Source: Muscardinus avellanarius (lineage: Eukaryota; Chordata; Mammalia; Rodentia; Gliridae). From it: a stretch of DNA of 64,000 nucleotides. Positions 10,769-21,200 of the stretch are shown one piece after another. Under the pieces are notes generated by a model, which saw only the letters and a program-made list of their open reading frames with translations, had not been told where the DNA came from and did no database searches. The stretch spans positions 14,423,989-14,487,988 of the forward strand of contig OY726573.1 in assembly GCA_963383645.1 (NCBI GenBank). Direction: 5' to 3'. The first letter of the stretch is position 1, and the number at the start of each line of letters is the position of its first letter. The position numbers and the translations under genes are program-made.

Positions 10769-11410
10769 TTATGTCTCGATGAAAGAGCAAAAATTAGAAC
10801 CAATTCCATGGACAATCGAAAGATATAAAGGAATATTATAGGCAACTCTAAGCTGACACACTTGATAATTCAGATGAAAAGGACCAATTTCTTGTTTCTA
10901 CTGAAACTCACACCAGGAGAAGTAAGCCATCTAAATAGGCCTGTACTTATTAAAGAAAGTGAATCAACAATTAATAACCTCCCCAAATTAAAAGCAGCAG
11001 ACCCAGATGGTTTCATTGGTAAATACTAGTAAACATTTAAGGAAAAGAATGATACCAACACACTGCAGTCTATTCCAGAAAAGACAGGGGTAGAGAATAC
11101 TCCTTAACTCATCTTATGAACTAGCATTCCCCAAATGCCAAAACCAGACAAAACTATTACAAGAAAGAAAAACCAAAGATCATATTTCTCAGGCACATAG
11201 ATGTAAAAATCCTTAACAAAATAATGGCAAATTAAATCCAACAACGCATGAAAAAAACTACACACCAAAACCAGAGGAATTTATTCTAGGTACACAAGGC
11301 TTATTTGTCATTCAAAATTCAATTAGTATAGTTCTTTACACCAGCAGGCTAAAGAAGAAAAAATCATATAATCATAGCAATAGATGCAAAAAATTCGACA
11401 CACACACACA
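10769..11410 (+). pseudogene. L1 ORF2 remnant (reverse transcriptase region), sense, decayed
   Basis: Broken translation shows LINE-1 ORF2 landmarks in order: HIDVKILNKIMAN about 11190-11235 and IIIAIDAKN about 11365-11395, the counterparts of the NIDAKILNKILANRIQ and ISIDAEKAFD blocks. Many stops. First piece of an old L1 reaching about 14450. Confidence 0.8.
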
Positions 11411-11495
11411 CTCCCCAACTGGATCGTAGACCTAAAAGTAAAATACAAAATAAAATTTCTAAAAGATAACATGGGACAAAATCTAGACCTTGAAT

Positions 11496-11690
11496 TTTTT
11501 TTTTTTTTGTCCTGGGGCTGGAACTAGGGGTCCAATGAACTACACATCTCCAGCCTCCTCCCCTCTTTTTAAGTTTTATTTTGAGGCTGGATCTCATTAA
11601 GTTTCCAAGCCTGGTCTTGAACTTGTGATCCTCTTTGCCTCAGCCTTCTGAGTTGTTGGGATTACAGGCGTGTGCCACTATGCCTGGTCT
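11496..11690 (-). mobile_element. B1-dID SINE, old copy, inside the L1
   Basis: T tail, GGGGCTGGAACTAGGGG right arm, left arm ending TGTGCCACTATGCCTGG. Confidence 0.85.
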
Positions 11691-11742
11691 TGGGTTTGAA
11701 AATGAAGTTTTATTTAGTTAGTTAATTAATTAATTAATTTTT

Positions 11743-12168
11743 GCAGTACTGGGGATGGAACTCAGGGGGCATTCTACCTCTGACCTACACCCCTAGCCCT
11801 ATTTTTTTTTATTCTTTATTTTGTTGTTGTTGTTGTTGGTGGTGGTGGGTATTTTTGGTGGTACTGGGGGTGGAACCCAGAGGCTATCTCTGGGCTATAC
11901 TCCCAGACCTATTTTTATATTTAATTTGGAAACAGGGTCTCACTAAGTTGCCGAGAGCCTCACTAAGTAGCCGAGGCTGGCTTCGAATCTGCACGATCCT
12001 CCTGTCTCAGCCTCCCAAGCGCGGGGATTACAAGCGTGCGCCACCACGCCCGGCTTTTATTCTTTATTTTGAAATAGGGTCTCACTGAGTTGCAGAGGGC
12101 CTCACTAAGTAGTAGCTGAGGCTGGCCACGAACCGTGTTCCTCCTGTCTCAGCCTCCCAAATGCTGGG
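11743..12168 (-). mobile_element. Group 1 B1-dID split by a group 2 copy (11823-12054)
   Basis: Perfect 16-bp TSD TTTTATTCTTTATTTT at 11807-11822 and 12055-12070, lying in the outer A-rich linker. The outer left arm stops at CCCAAATGCTGGGA and joins a + strand ID arm. Confidence 0.93.
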
Positions 12169-12265
12169 AGTGTAGCTCATAGGTACAATGTCCCTGGGTT
12201 CCATCCCCAGTACCGCAAATAAAATAAAATAAATAAATAAATAAATAAAATGAAATAAAATAAAG
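12166..12265 (+). mobile_element. Orphan ID right arm with AAATA tail
   Basis: GTGTAGCTCATAGGTACAAT... CCCCAGTACCGC plus an AAATA-type tail, on the + strand and abutting the 5' side of a minus-strand left arm. The junction has no linker. Confidence 0.75.
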
Positions 12266-12289
12266 CTTCCATTTTTTTGAAAGACACTA

Positions 12290-12470
12290 GTAAAAAAAAA
12301 TGAAATGTAAGTCACAAACTAGGAGAAAAAATATTTGTACAAATCATATCTGACAAAGGACTTGCGTCTCATATATACAGAGAACTCTTAAAAGTAATGA
12401 TAGTAAAATAAATAATCCAGTTAAAGGATGGGCAAAAGGCTTGATCATCTACCTCATGGAAGAAGTTATA
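12290..12470 (+). mobile_element. L1 3' ORF2 fragment, sense
   Basis: ACAAATCATATCTGACAAAG... GATGGGCAAAAGGC matches the L1 stretch coding for ISDKGL followed by a WAKD-like motif. It continues the decayed L1. Confidence 0.7.
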
Positions 12471-12471
12471 A

Positions 12472-12690
12472 AAGCCAGGCATGGTGGCTCAAGCCTGTAA
12501 CCCTAGTACTTGGGAGACTGAGACAGGAGGATCTCAGGTTTGAGGGTAGCTTCAGCAATGTAGTAAGACTCTTAGCAACCTAGTGAAACCCTGTTTCAAA
12601 AAAAAAAAAAAAGAAAAAAAATATATTTATTTGTCTGAGAGTATATCTTGGAGGTAGAATGTTCCTGAGTTCAACCCCTAGGGCCCCCTC
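12472..12690 (+). mobile_element. B1-dID SINE, old copy
   Basis: AGCCAGGCATGGTGGCTCAAG left arm, long A-rich linker, ID arm GAGTATATCTTGGAGG. Confidence 0.85.
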
Positions 12691-12734
12691 CAACCCCTGC
12701 CACACACACGCACACGACGCGGTGTTCAGGCCCT

Positions 12735-13165
12735 TAGGGAAATGCAAGTTAAAACAGCAATAAGAAACCAGATGCGCTTAGAATAGCTAAAATCCCAAAC
12801 ATCGATACCATCAAATACCGAGAGAAATGCGAAACAGGCGCTCTCGTTCATTGCTGACGAGAATATAAAATGTCACAGCCCCTTTGGAAGACGGCTTGGC
12901 AGATTTTTACAAAACAAAACATGCTCCAACCACACGATCCAGCGATCGTGCTTATTTATAGGCACTTGCCTCCGTGAGTTGAAAGCCGTGTTCACAGAGA
13001 CACCGACACACAAATGTTTATACCAGTTTTATTGTAACTGTCCCAAATCGGAAGCAACCAAGATGTCTTTCAGTAGGTGAGTGAACACATCCATACGATA
13101 AATATTATTCAGTGATAAAAGAAAATAAACTACTGAACCATGAAAAAACATAGAAAAACCTAAAG
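12735..13165 (+). mobile_element. L1 ORF2 end / 3' region, sense
   Basis: AAATGCAAGTTAAAACAGC, then a block with GAATATAAAATGTCACAGCC and GGAAGCAACCAAGATGTC, is the familiar 3' part of mammalian L1. Confidence 0.75.
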
Positions 13166-13167
13166 TG

Positions 13168-13170
<3 letters not shown>

Positions 13171-13221
<51 letters not shown>

Positions 13222-13423
13222 ATTGCTGTACTGGGGACGGAACCCAGGGGCATTTTACCTCAGAGCTACACCCCCTGCCCTATTTTTTATTCTTTATTTT
13301 GAAACAGGGTCTCACTGAGTTGCAGAGGGCCTCACTGAGTAGCTGAGGCTGTCCGCGAACCGCGATCCTCCTGTCTCAGCCTCCCGAATGCTGGGATGAC
13401 AAGCCTGTGCCACCACGCCCGGC
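13171..13423 (-). mobile_element. B1-dID SINE, group 1, with (CT)n tail and TSD
   Basis: TSD TAAAGTGCTT / TTAAGTGCTT at 13161-13170 and 13424-13433. The tail side is a pure (CT)n tract (13171-13217). Confidence 0.92.
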
Positions 13424-13476
13424 TTAAGTGCTTTTTTTTTCAAAGTACAAGAAGCTAGTCTAAAAAGATTGTAAAT

Positions 13477-13713
13477 AGCTGGACATGGTGGCACATGGCT
13501 GCAATCCTTGTACTTGGGAGGCTGAGACGAGGATCACAGGTTTGAGGACAGCCTGAGCAACATAGTCAGACCCTTAGCAGTTTAGCAAGACCCTGTTTCA
13601 AAACAAAGAAAAAGGAAATTAATTAATTAAGATAATTAATTAATAATTAAAATAAAGAAAAGGAAATTGAGTTGGTGGTTAGCTCAGAGGTAGTATGCCC
13701 CTAGGCTTAATCC

Positions 13714-13764
<51 letters not shown>
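13477..13764 (+). mobile_element. B1-dID SINE, old copy, with (CA)n tail
   Basis: Left arm, ATTA-rich expanded linker, ID arm TTAGCTCAGAGGTAGTATG, then (CA)n at 13721-13764. Confidence 0.88.
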
Positions 13765-13765
<1 letters not shown>

Positions 13766-13997
13766 GCATGCGTGCAGCTATATATTATATATTTCCAGCT
13801 ATATCTGGAAGAAGCATAATTTAGAGATAGTAAAAAGTGCAATGGCTGGCAGAGATTGAAGGGAAAAGGGGAATAAATGGGCTACAGGAGATTTTCAGGA
13901 TGGTGAAAATATTCTGTATGAGTCTGTAATGGCAATTATATAACATCGTATGTTTGGCAAAATCCATAGACCTGTACAACATAAAGAGTGAACCTTA
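13765..13997 (+). mobile_element. L1 3' UTR fragment, sense
   Basis: GATGGTGAAAATATTCTGTA and GACCTGTACAAC match the 3' UTR style of old L1M subfamilies. It continues at 14233. Confidence 0.7.
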
Positions 13998-14232
13998 GCT
14001 GGGCGTGGAGGCACACACCTCGAATCCTAGCACTTGGGAGGCTGAGGATCGCAGGTTCGAGATCAGCCTCAGCCACTTGGCGAGGCCCTCCGCAACTTAG
14101 TGAGACCCTGTTTCAAAATAAAGAACACAAATTTTAAAAAGCTGGGGGTGTAGCTCAGAGATAAAATGCCTCTGGGTTCAATTCCCAGAACCACACACAC
14201 AAAACAAAACAAAACAAAACAAAAAAAACCCC
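13998..14232 (+). mobile_element. B1-dID SINE with TSD, inserted in L1 3' UTR
   Basis: TSD AGAGTGAACCTTA / AGAGTGAATCCTA at 13985-13997 and 14233-14245. Tail (CAAAA)n. Confidence 0.9.
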
Positions 14233-14457
14233 AGAGTGAATCCTAATGCAAACTGTGGACTTTAGTTAATATACATGTAGCAATAGCAGACCACCAAGTG
14301 GAACAAATGTACCACATAAATGGACATTAGTAATAATAGGGGAAATTGTGGGCAGGAGGTGAAGGAGAGTGAGTATATAGGAACTCTACTTTCTGTTCAA
14401 TATTTCTGTGAAACTAAACTGCTTTAAGGATTAAGGTCTTAAAAAAAAAAGAATTAA
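14233..14457 (+). mobile_element. L1 3' terminus, sense, with A tail
   Basis: AACTGTGGACTTTAGTTAAT, AACAAATGTACCAC and a final A-run match the end of an L1M-type 3' UTR. Confidence 0.7.
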
Positions 14458-14469
14458 AACTTAAGCCAG

Positions 14470-14781
14470 TGGCTGGACATCCTGGTGCCTGCCTCTGATT
14501 CCAGTATTTGAGAGGCTGAGACAGGGGGATTGCAGGTTTGAGACCAACCTCAGCAACTTAGTAGTGAGTCTCTAAGCAACTTAGCGAGACCCTGTTTCCA
14601 AAGAGATAAATAAAATAGGGTTGAGGGTGAATCCTGGAGGTAGAAGGCCTCTGAGTTCCACTCCCAGCATCAAAAATAAAAAAGGAAAGAAAGAAAGAGA
14701 GAGAGAGAGACAGACAGGTAGAAAGACAGAGACAGAGAGGAAAAGAAAAGAAAAGAAAAGAAAAGAAAAGAAGAAAAAAAT
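14470..14781 (+). mobile_element. B1-dID SINE, old copy, with GAAA/GA tail repeat
   Basis: TSD AACTTAAGC at about 14458-14466 and 14782-14790. The tail has become (GAAA)n, (GA)n, (GACA)n and (AAAAG)n. Confidence 0.88.
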
Positions 14782-14789
14782 AACTTAAG

Positions 14790-15005
14790 CAGGCAGGGTG
14801 GTACACACTTGTGATCTCAGTACTTGGGAGGCGGAGACAGGAGAATCACAGGTTCAAGGCCAATCTCAGCAAGTTAGTGAGATCCTGAGTAACTTAGCAA
14901 GTCCGTATTTCAAAATAAAAAAATAAAAGGGCTAGGGTAGAGCTCAGGAAGAAAATGCCCCTGGGTTCAAGTCCCAGTACAAAATAAAGAAAAATAAATA
15001 CGTTT
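14790..15005 (+). mobile_element. B1-dID SINE, old copy
   Basis: CAGGCAGGGTGGTACACACT left arm to GGTTCAAGTCCCAGTAC in the ID arm. Confidence 0.85.
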
Positions 15006-15171
15006 AAGGTTTTAAAAAAAAAAGAAATAATCATTTATCATACTGCAACTGAAATCCAGCTCTGAGCCCTACCTGCCAGGAGCTTCTAGGCACACAAATA
15101 CTTTCACTCTCCCTCGCCGCTGCCTTTATAGCATAGAGATGGGTAAGGGAGGGGGCAAGATTAGTCACAAG

Positions 15172-15388
15172 GCCGGCGTGGTGGCGCACGCCTGTAATCC
15201 CAGCATTCGGGAGGCTGAGACAGGAGGATCGCGGTTCGCGGACAGCCTCAGCTACTTAGTGAGGCCCTCTGCAACTCATTGAGACCCTGTTTCAAAATAA
15301 AGACTAAAAAATAAGGCTGGGGTGTAGCTCGGAGGTAGACTGCCCCTAGGTTCCATCCCCAGTACCGCAAAACAAACAGAAAAAACAT
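15172..15388 (+). mobile_element. B1-dID SINE, group 1
   Basis: Nearly consensus dimer with linker AAATAAAGACTAAAAAATAAG. Confidence 0.92.
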
Positions 15389-15924
15389 TAGGCAGAAGGA
15401 CCTGCAAACTGTCCTGTGTTCCTACCCCGTTGTCTTAGCAACAGCTTCCAGGAAGCTTGTCTCTGCCCTGAGCATCTTTCTCTGGCCTTGAGCAGAGGAA
15501 GTACAGGAGGGAGCTGGTCTCCCAGGCAACCTGCCCACACTGTGGGTGGCCCGAAAAGTGACTTATCAATGCCTCTGAAGGCTGACTCAGTGGGACATCA
15601 CGTTATCTGTGGTTCCCCCTGGAAGCCCAGGAATATCCCCTCTTGCTCATACAGCCATAGCACCATGGACGCATATTCGGATGGGGTTTATGCCCTCATG
15701 TGACCATCCAGGGAGAATCTGTCCACCCGGTGCCAGGCGCTGGGGTGAGTGGTCAGCATGGTAGGTGGCCACTGTCATTAGCTGACGGCCCAGTAGAGAT
15801 TGGCAGACAGTCCGGAGGTGAGGCCGGCACTGGGGAGATGGTGGGTGCGGGTGGACGCACAGCCCAGCCTGGGGACCAGAAGGCTTCCCGAACACCGGCC
15901 AGCAAGGTGGAGAGATGCATGTTG
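15389..15924. other. Unique sequence with a possible L2 piece
   Basis: No gene recognised. 15735-15835 (GGTGCCAGGCGCTGGGGTGA and later AGATTGGCAGACAGTC) resembles antisense L2 3' sequence. TGACTCAG at 15582-15589 matches an AP-1 core, without further support. Confidence 0.45.
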
Positions 15925-16392
15925 GAGCAGCGTGGCGGCGCACACTTGTAATCCCAGTACCTGAGAGGCTGAGACTGGAGGATTACGGGTTCGAGGCCAG
16001 CGCCAGCAACATAGTGAAGTGAGAACCTGTTTCAAAATAAAAAAATAAGCCGGGCGTGGTGGCGCACACTTGTCATCCCAGCATTCGGGAGGCTGAGACA
16101 GGAGGATCGTGGTTCGCGGTCAGACTCAGCTGCTTAGTGAGGCCCTCCGCAACTCAGTGAGACCCTGTTTCAAAATAAAGAATACAAAGATTGGCATGGT
16201 GGCGCACGCTTGTAATCCCTGCGCTTGGGAGGCTGAGACAGGAGCATCGCACGGGTTCGAAGCCAGCCTCAGCTACTGAGTGAGGCTCTCGGCAGCTTAG
16301 TGAGACCCTGTTTCCAAATAAAATATAAAATAGGTCTGGGAGTGTAGCCTGGAGGTAGGAAGCCTCTGGGTTCCAGACCCAGCACCACAAAA

Positions 16393-16427
<35 letters not shown>

Positions 16428-16616
16428 GGAAGGAAGGAAGGAAGGAAGGAAGGAAGGAAAAAAAATAGGGCTGGAGATGTAGCTCAAAGGTAGAATGCCC
16501 CTGGGTTCCATCCCCAGTACCACAAAAATAAATAAATAGATTGATTAATTAATTTAATAAAACAGGGCTGTGTGTATAGCTCAGAGGTAGAGTGTCCCTG
16601 AGTTCAATCCAAAAAA
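15925..16616 (+). mobile_element. Three B1-dID SINEs nested like dolls
   Basis: Order on the + strand: outer left arm 15925-16048, middle left arm 16049-16187, complete inner group 2 copy 16188-16465 with (AAAT)n(AAGG)n tail, middle right arm 16466-16560, outer right arm 16561-16616. Each insertion is in the A-rich linker of the older element. Confidence 0.9.
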
Positions 16617-16885
16617 GAATGTGTTTGGGTATTCAGATCAGAAGCAGGGAGAGGTGGTGGAAATTGTTCCAGGCAGAGGGACACACGAAGGGAGAAGTGC
16701 ATCATGGGAAGGTGGGCTGCAGTGTGTGACGTCTTGGCCTGGGGGACAAGGGCCCAGACCGCTCTGGGTCTTGTCAGCTGCACCAGGAGATTGAACTTTG
16801 TGAATGGCGTGTAAGTAGTTGTTCTAGTCTATTGTTCAGGGAATGCGGATAAGGAAGAATCGTCTCTACAAGTTCTGTGCAGATG
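16617..16885. other. Short unique sequence
   Basis: Nothing recognised. Confidence 0.4.
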
Positions 16886-17113
16886 CAATTTTCTCTTTTT
16901 CTTTCTTTCTTTCTCTCTTTCTCTTTCTTCCTTTCTTTCTTTCTCTCCCCCTCTCTCCTTCCTTTCTTTCTTTCTCTCTCCCTTTCTTTCTCTCTTCTTT
17001 CTTTCTCTCTCTCCCTTTCTCTCTTTCTCTCTCCTTTCTTTCTCTCTCTTTCTTTCTTTCTTTCTTCCTCCCTCTCTCCCTTTCTCTCTCTCTCCCTTTC
17101 TCTCTTTCTCTCT

Positions 17114-17151
<38 letters not shown>

Positions 17152-17199
17152 TTTCTTTCTTCCTTCCTTCCTTCCTTCCTTCCTTCCTTCCTTCCTTTC
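16886..17199 (+). repeat. (CTTT)n / (CCTT)n polypyrimidine tract
   Basis: About 310 bases of CT-only sequence with one strand all pyrimidine, reading into the tail side of the next SINE, so it probably grew from the SINE tail. Confidence 0.95.
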
Positions 17200-17525
17200 T
17201 GTACTGGGGTATAACCCAGGGTAGAACCTTTCTACCTCCAGGCTAAACTCTCAGACCTATTTTCTATTTTATTTGGAAACAGGGTCTCACTAAGTTGCCG
17301 AGAGCCTCACTAAGTAGCCGAGGCTGGCTTCGAACCTGCGCGATCCTCCTGTCTCAGCCTCCCAAGCGCGGGGATTACAAGCGTGCGCCACCACGCCCGG
17401 CTCCCCTCAGCCCCTTTTGAAAAATTATTTTGAGACAGACTCTCGCTAAGTTGCTGAGGCTGGCTTTGAACCTGCAGCCCTCCTGCCTCAGCCTCCCAAA
17501 TAGCTATTACAGGCATGATCCACTG
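17200..17525 (-). mobile_element. Group 2 B1-dID followed by an older left arm
   Basis: Inner dimer 17200-17402 (right arm somewhat altered), then a left arm 17403-17525 of another minus-strand copy. Confidence 0.88.
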
Positions 17526-17753
17526 TGTCTGTGCGTTTTAACTTTTGCTTCCCATAGTTCACAGCTCTGTCTGATGAGAGCACAGTGTGGCGCGGCCCCA
17601 GCTTCTGGCTGAATTGATCCTTTTATTGCAATATAGTGTCCGGCTCTGTTTCTGATCATCGTCTCTGCTCTGAAGTCTACGATATTTGCTATTAGTTTAG
17701 CCATTCCGCTTTCTCTTGGTCCACGTTTGCATACTATATGGTTTCCCATCTTG
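17526..17753 (-). pseudogene. L1 ORF2 endonuclease-domain relic, antisense
   Basis: On the minus strand the translation reads MAKLIANIVDFRAETMIRN then GHYIAIKGSIQPE, the counterpart of the AILISDKIDF...GHYIMIKGSIQ block of LINE-1 ORF2. Without other domains; a dead fragment. Confidence 0.82.
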
Positions 17754-17762
17754 CCTACAGCA

Positions 17763-17765
<3 letters not shown>

Positions 17766-17809
<44 letters not shown>

Positions 17810-17975
17810 GGGAGTGGACCCCAGGGGCTTTCTACCTCTCAGACTTATTTTTTTATATTTTATTTGGAAACAGGGTCTCACTAAGTTGCTGAGAGCCTCA
17901 TTAAGTAGCTGAGGCTGGCTTTGAACCTGTGCGATCCCAAGCGTGGGGATTATAAGTGTGCGCCACCACGCCCGG
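17766..17975 (-). mobile_element. B1-dID SINE, group 2, (TG)n tail and TSD
   Basis: TSD CCTACAGCATTT / CTTACAGCATTT at 17754-17765 and 17976-17987. (TG)n at 17766-17806. Inserted in the L1 relic. Confidence 0.92.
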
Positions 17976-17999
17976 CTTACAGCATTTTTTAAAAAAATG

Positions 18000-18184
18000 G
18001 TACTAGTCATCGAATATAGGCTAGTTCTGCCTCTAAGCTACACCCCCCCAGCCTTTTTTTAAAATATATTTTATTTCAAAACAGTCTCACTAAGTTGCTG
18101 AGGCTGGCCTCAAACCTGTGATCCTCCTATCTCGACATCTCAAGTACTCTGATTACAGGCTCGTACCACCACACCATACCCAGC
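18000..18184 (-). mobile_element. B1-dID SINE, old copy
   Basis: Diverged right arm and left arm CACTAAGTTGCTGAGGCTGG to GTACCACCACACC. Confidence 0.82.
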
Positions 18185-18209
18185 TTTTTTTACTTTTCCT
18201 TTTTTTCTT

Positions 18210-18683
<474 letters not shown>

Positions 18684-18800
18684 GTATCATTGAATTTGAA
18701 GTCATTTTCTTGTCAGGAAAATGTAGGGTCATGTTCTATAACTCACGACCAACCTCTGTCATTTAATAAATGTATTGAGCTTTTTAAAATGTAATTATTT
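18684..18800 (-). mobile_element. Probable antisense L1 fragment
   Basis: AT-rich sequence that resumes after the next SINE; its context between ORF2 relic and 5' UTR-like sequence suggests the same antisense L1. Confidence 0.45.
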
Positions 18801-19037
18801 AGCCGGGCATGGTGGTGCACACTTGTAATCCCCGCACTTGGGAGGCTGAGACAGGAGGATCACACAGGTTCGAAGCCAGCCTCAGCTACTTAGTGAGGCT
18901 CTCAGCAACTTAGTGAGACCCTGTTTCCAAATAAATTATAAATTAGAGCTGGGGATATAGCCCGGAGGGAGAAAAGCCCCTGGGTTCCATCCCCAGTACC
19001 ACAAAACAAACAAACAAACAAATAAAATATAAAAAAT
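18801..19037 (+). mobile_element. B1-dID SINE, group 2, perfect 15-bp TSD
   Basis: AAAATGTAATTATTT at 18786-18800 and 19038-19052. Tail (CAAA)n. Confidence 0.95.
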
Positions 19038-19052
19038 AAAATGTAATTATTT

Positions 19053-19152
19053 TACATGTAAGGGCTTAAGCCTGCTATTTCAATATTGGTTTTCTAGGTT
19101 TTTATTCCTGTTTATTGTTGTTTTCTTTTTCTGCCTATGAATTATTTGATTT
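19053..19152 (-). mobile_element. Antisense L1 fragment
   Basis: ATTGGTTTTCTAGG followed by a TTTTTCTGCCT-type stretch resembles antisense old L1 sequence. Confidence 0.5.
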
Positions 19153-19169
19153 AAAAAAATGCATTATGA

Positions 19170-19365
19170 GCTGGGTGTGGTGGCGCATGCTTGTAATCCC
19201 CGCACTTGGGAGGCTGAGACAGGAGGATCGCGCAGGTTCGAAGCCAGCCTCAGCTACTTAGTGAGGCTCTCAGCAACTTAGTGAGACCCTGTTTCCAAAT
19301 AAAGTATAAAATAGGTCTGAAGTATAGCCCGGAGGTGGAAAGCCTCTGGGTTCCACCCAGTACCA

Positions 19366-19400
<35 letters not shown>
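19170..19400 (+). mobile_element. B1-dID SINE, group 2, with TSD
   Basis: AAAAAAATGCATTATGA at 19153-19169 and AAAAAAAGCATTGTGA at 19395-19410. Confidence 0.92.
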
Positions 19401-19410
19401 AGCATTGTGA

Positions 19411-19687
19411 CTTTTCTCTGTATTGTTTTTGTGTGTTTCTCTTTGTGTAGTTTTTCTTTTCTTTTCTGAGCAGCCTCTCTACGCACCACATCGTCTCTAC
19501 ATAAGACAGCTGATGGATGTTGTCAACTCTAGTGAAACATAGACACCTGCCCTTTATTTCCTGGTACCCTCCCCCACTGATAGTATAATTGCCTTTACTC
19601 TGCATACGTTTAGAACCACATCTGACAGTGTCACAAGTTTTGATTTAACCATCAAACATAATTTAGAAAACTCAAGAGGAGAAAGAC
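19411..19687 (-). mobile_element. Antisense L1 fragment
   Basis: CATAATTTAGAAAACTCAAG near 19660 is a recurrent old-L1 string in mammals (from memory). The rest is AT-rich. Confidence 0.5.
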
Positions 19688-20092
19688 TCTGGGTGTGGTG
19701 GTGCACACCTGTAATCCCGGTACTTGGGAGGCTGAGGCAGGAGGACCATCGATTTGAGGGCAGCTTCCGCAATTTAGCAAGACTCTAAGCAAATCAGGAG
19801 AGATCTTGTCTCAAAATAAAAAATAAGCCGGGCGTGGTGGCGCACGCTTGTCATCCCAGCATTCGGGAGGCTGAGACGGGAGGATCGCAGAGGTTTGAAG
19901 CCAGCCTCAGCTACTTAGTGAGGCTCTCAGCAACTCAGTGAGATCCTGTTTCAAAATGGAGACTAAAAAATAGGGCTAGGGGTGTGGCTCGGAGGTAGAA
20001 AAATAAAATAAATAAATAAAATAAAAATAAATAAAAATAAAAAGGGCTAGAGGTGTAGTGTAGAGGTTGACTGCCCTTAGGTCCAATCCGTC
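19688..20092 (+). mobile_element. Old B1-dID split by a group 1 copy (19827-20042)
   Basis: Outer left arm 19688-19826, inner dimer whose right arm is cut short into an AAATA tail, outer right arm 20043-20092. Confidence 0.88.
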
Positions 20093-20107
20093 GTGTCAAC
20101 TAATAAT

Positions 20108-20393
20108 GATGCCCAGGGGCATTTGACCTCCGGGCTGCACCTTCTGCCCTATTTTTGATTCTTTATTGTGAAACCGGGTCTCACTGAGCTGCGGAGGGCC
20201 TCACTAAGTAGCTGAGGCTGGCCGTGAACCACGATCCTCTGGTCTCAGCCTCCCGAATGCTGGGATTACAAGCCTGCGCCACCACGCCCGGCTCTTATTT
20301 TTTATTTTGAAACTGATCTCACTAAGTTGCTGAGGCTGGCCTTGATTTTACATACAGGTACTGGGATTACAGGTGTGCAACACCATCCTCAGC
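20108..20393 (-). mobile_element. Group 1 B1-dID plus left arm of an older copy
   Basis: 20108-20294 lacks the outermost right-arm bases; 20295-20393 is a degraded left arm. Confidence 0.82.
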
Positions 20394-20399
20394 TATTTG

Positions 20400-20570
20400 T
20401 TTGTTTGTTTGTTTGTTTATTTTTCAGTACTCGGGATGGAACCCAGGGGCATTCTACCTCCAAGCTACACCCCCAGCCCTAATTTTTTTTTAAATTCTTT
20501 ATTTTAAAACAGGGTCTCGCTGAGTTGCAAAGGACTTTTCTAAGTAGCTAAGGCTGTCCATGACCAGCTA
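20400..20570 (-). mobile_element. B1-dID SINE, group 1, 5'-truncated
   Basis: (GTTT)n tail, right arm CAGTACTCGGGATGGAACCC, left arm ending near TGTCCATGACC. Confidence 0.82.
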
Positions 20571-20579
20571 GCTCTGTTG

Positions 20580-20580
<1 letters not shown>

Positions 20581-20625
<45 letters not shown>

Positions 20626-21200
20626 GAGGGTGGAATCCAGGGGCTTTTCTACCTCTGGGCTATACTCCCAGACCTATTTTTTTATACTTTATTTGGAAAT
20701 AAGGCCTCAGTAAGTTGCTGGGGCAGGCTTCAAAACTGTGATCCTGTGGGCCGTGGTGGCGCACGCTTGTAATCCCAGCATTTGGGAGGCTGAAACCAGA
20801 GGATCGCCAGCCTCAGCTACTTAGTGAGGCCCTCTGCAACTCAGTAAGACCCTGTTTAAAAATAAAGAATTTAGCCGGGCGTGGTGGCTCACGCTTGTAA
20901 TCCCCCTGCTTGGGAGGCGGAGACAGGAGGATCGCGCAGGTTCAAAGCCAGCTGCGCTGGCGTAAGAGACCCTGTTTCCAAACAAAAAAATATAAAAATA
21001 AGTATGGGAGTGTAACCCGGAGGTAGAAGGGTTTCCAGGAACCCCAGTACCACTAAAAATAAAGAATTAAAAAAGAAAAAGGGCAGGGGGTGTAGCTCGA
21101 AGGTCAAATGCCCCTGGGTTCCATCCCCAGACCTGCAAAAATAACAAAACAAAACAAAACAAAAAACTGTGATCCTCCTGTGTCAGCCTTCCAATGACAG
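20581..21200 (-). mobile_element. Three-level nest: minus SINE, + SINE, + group 3 SINE
   Basis: A minus-strand group 2 copy with (TG)n tail (20581-20745 and 21177-21200) is split by a + strand group 1 copy (TSD AAAACTGTGATCCT at 20732-20745 and 21163-21176). That copy is itself split in its linker by a + group 3 copy (about 20874-21057, TSD AATAAAGAATT). TTCCAGGAA at 21033-21041. Confidence 0.9.

Noticed and set aside
16843..17224. Phe/Leu/Ser-rich protein of 123 aa, membrane-like
   Set aside because: It is the CTTT tract translated.
17507..18010. Minus-strand frame of 167 aa as a gene
   Set aside because: It joins SINE arms and a TG repeat to an L1 endonuclease relic, so it is a chance fusion.
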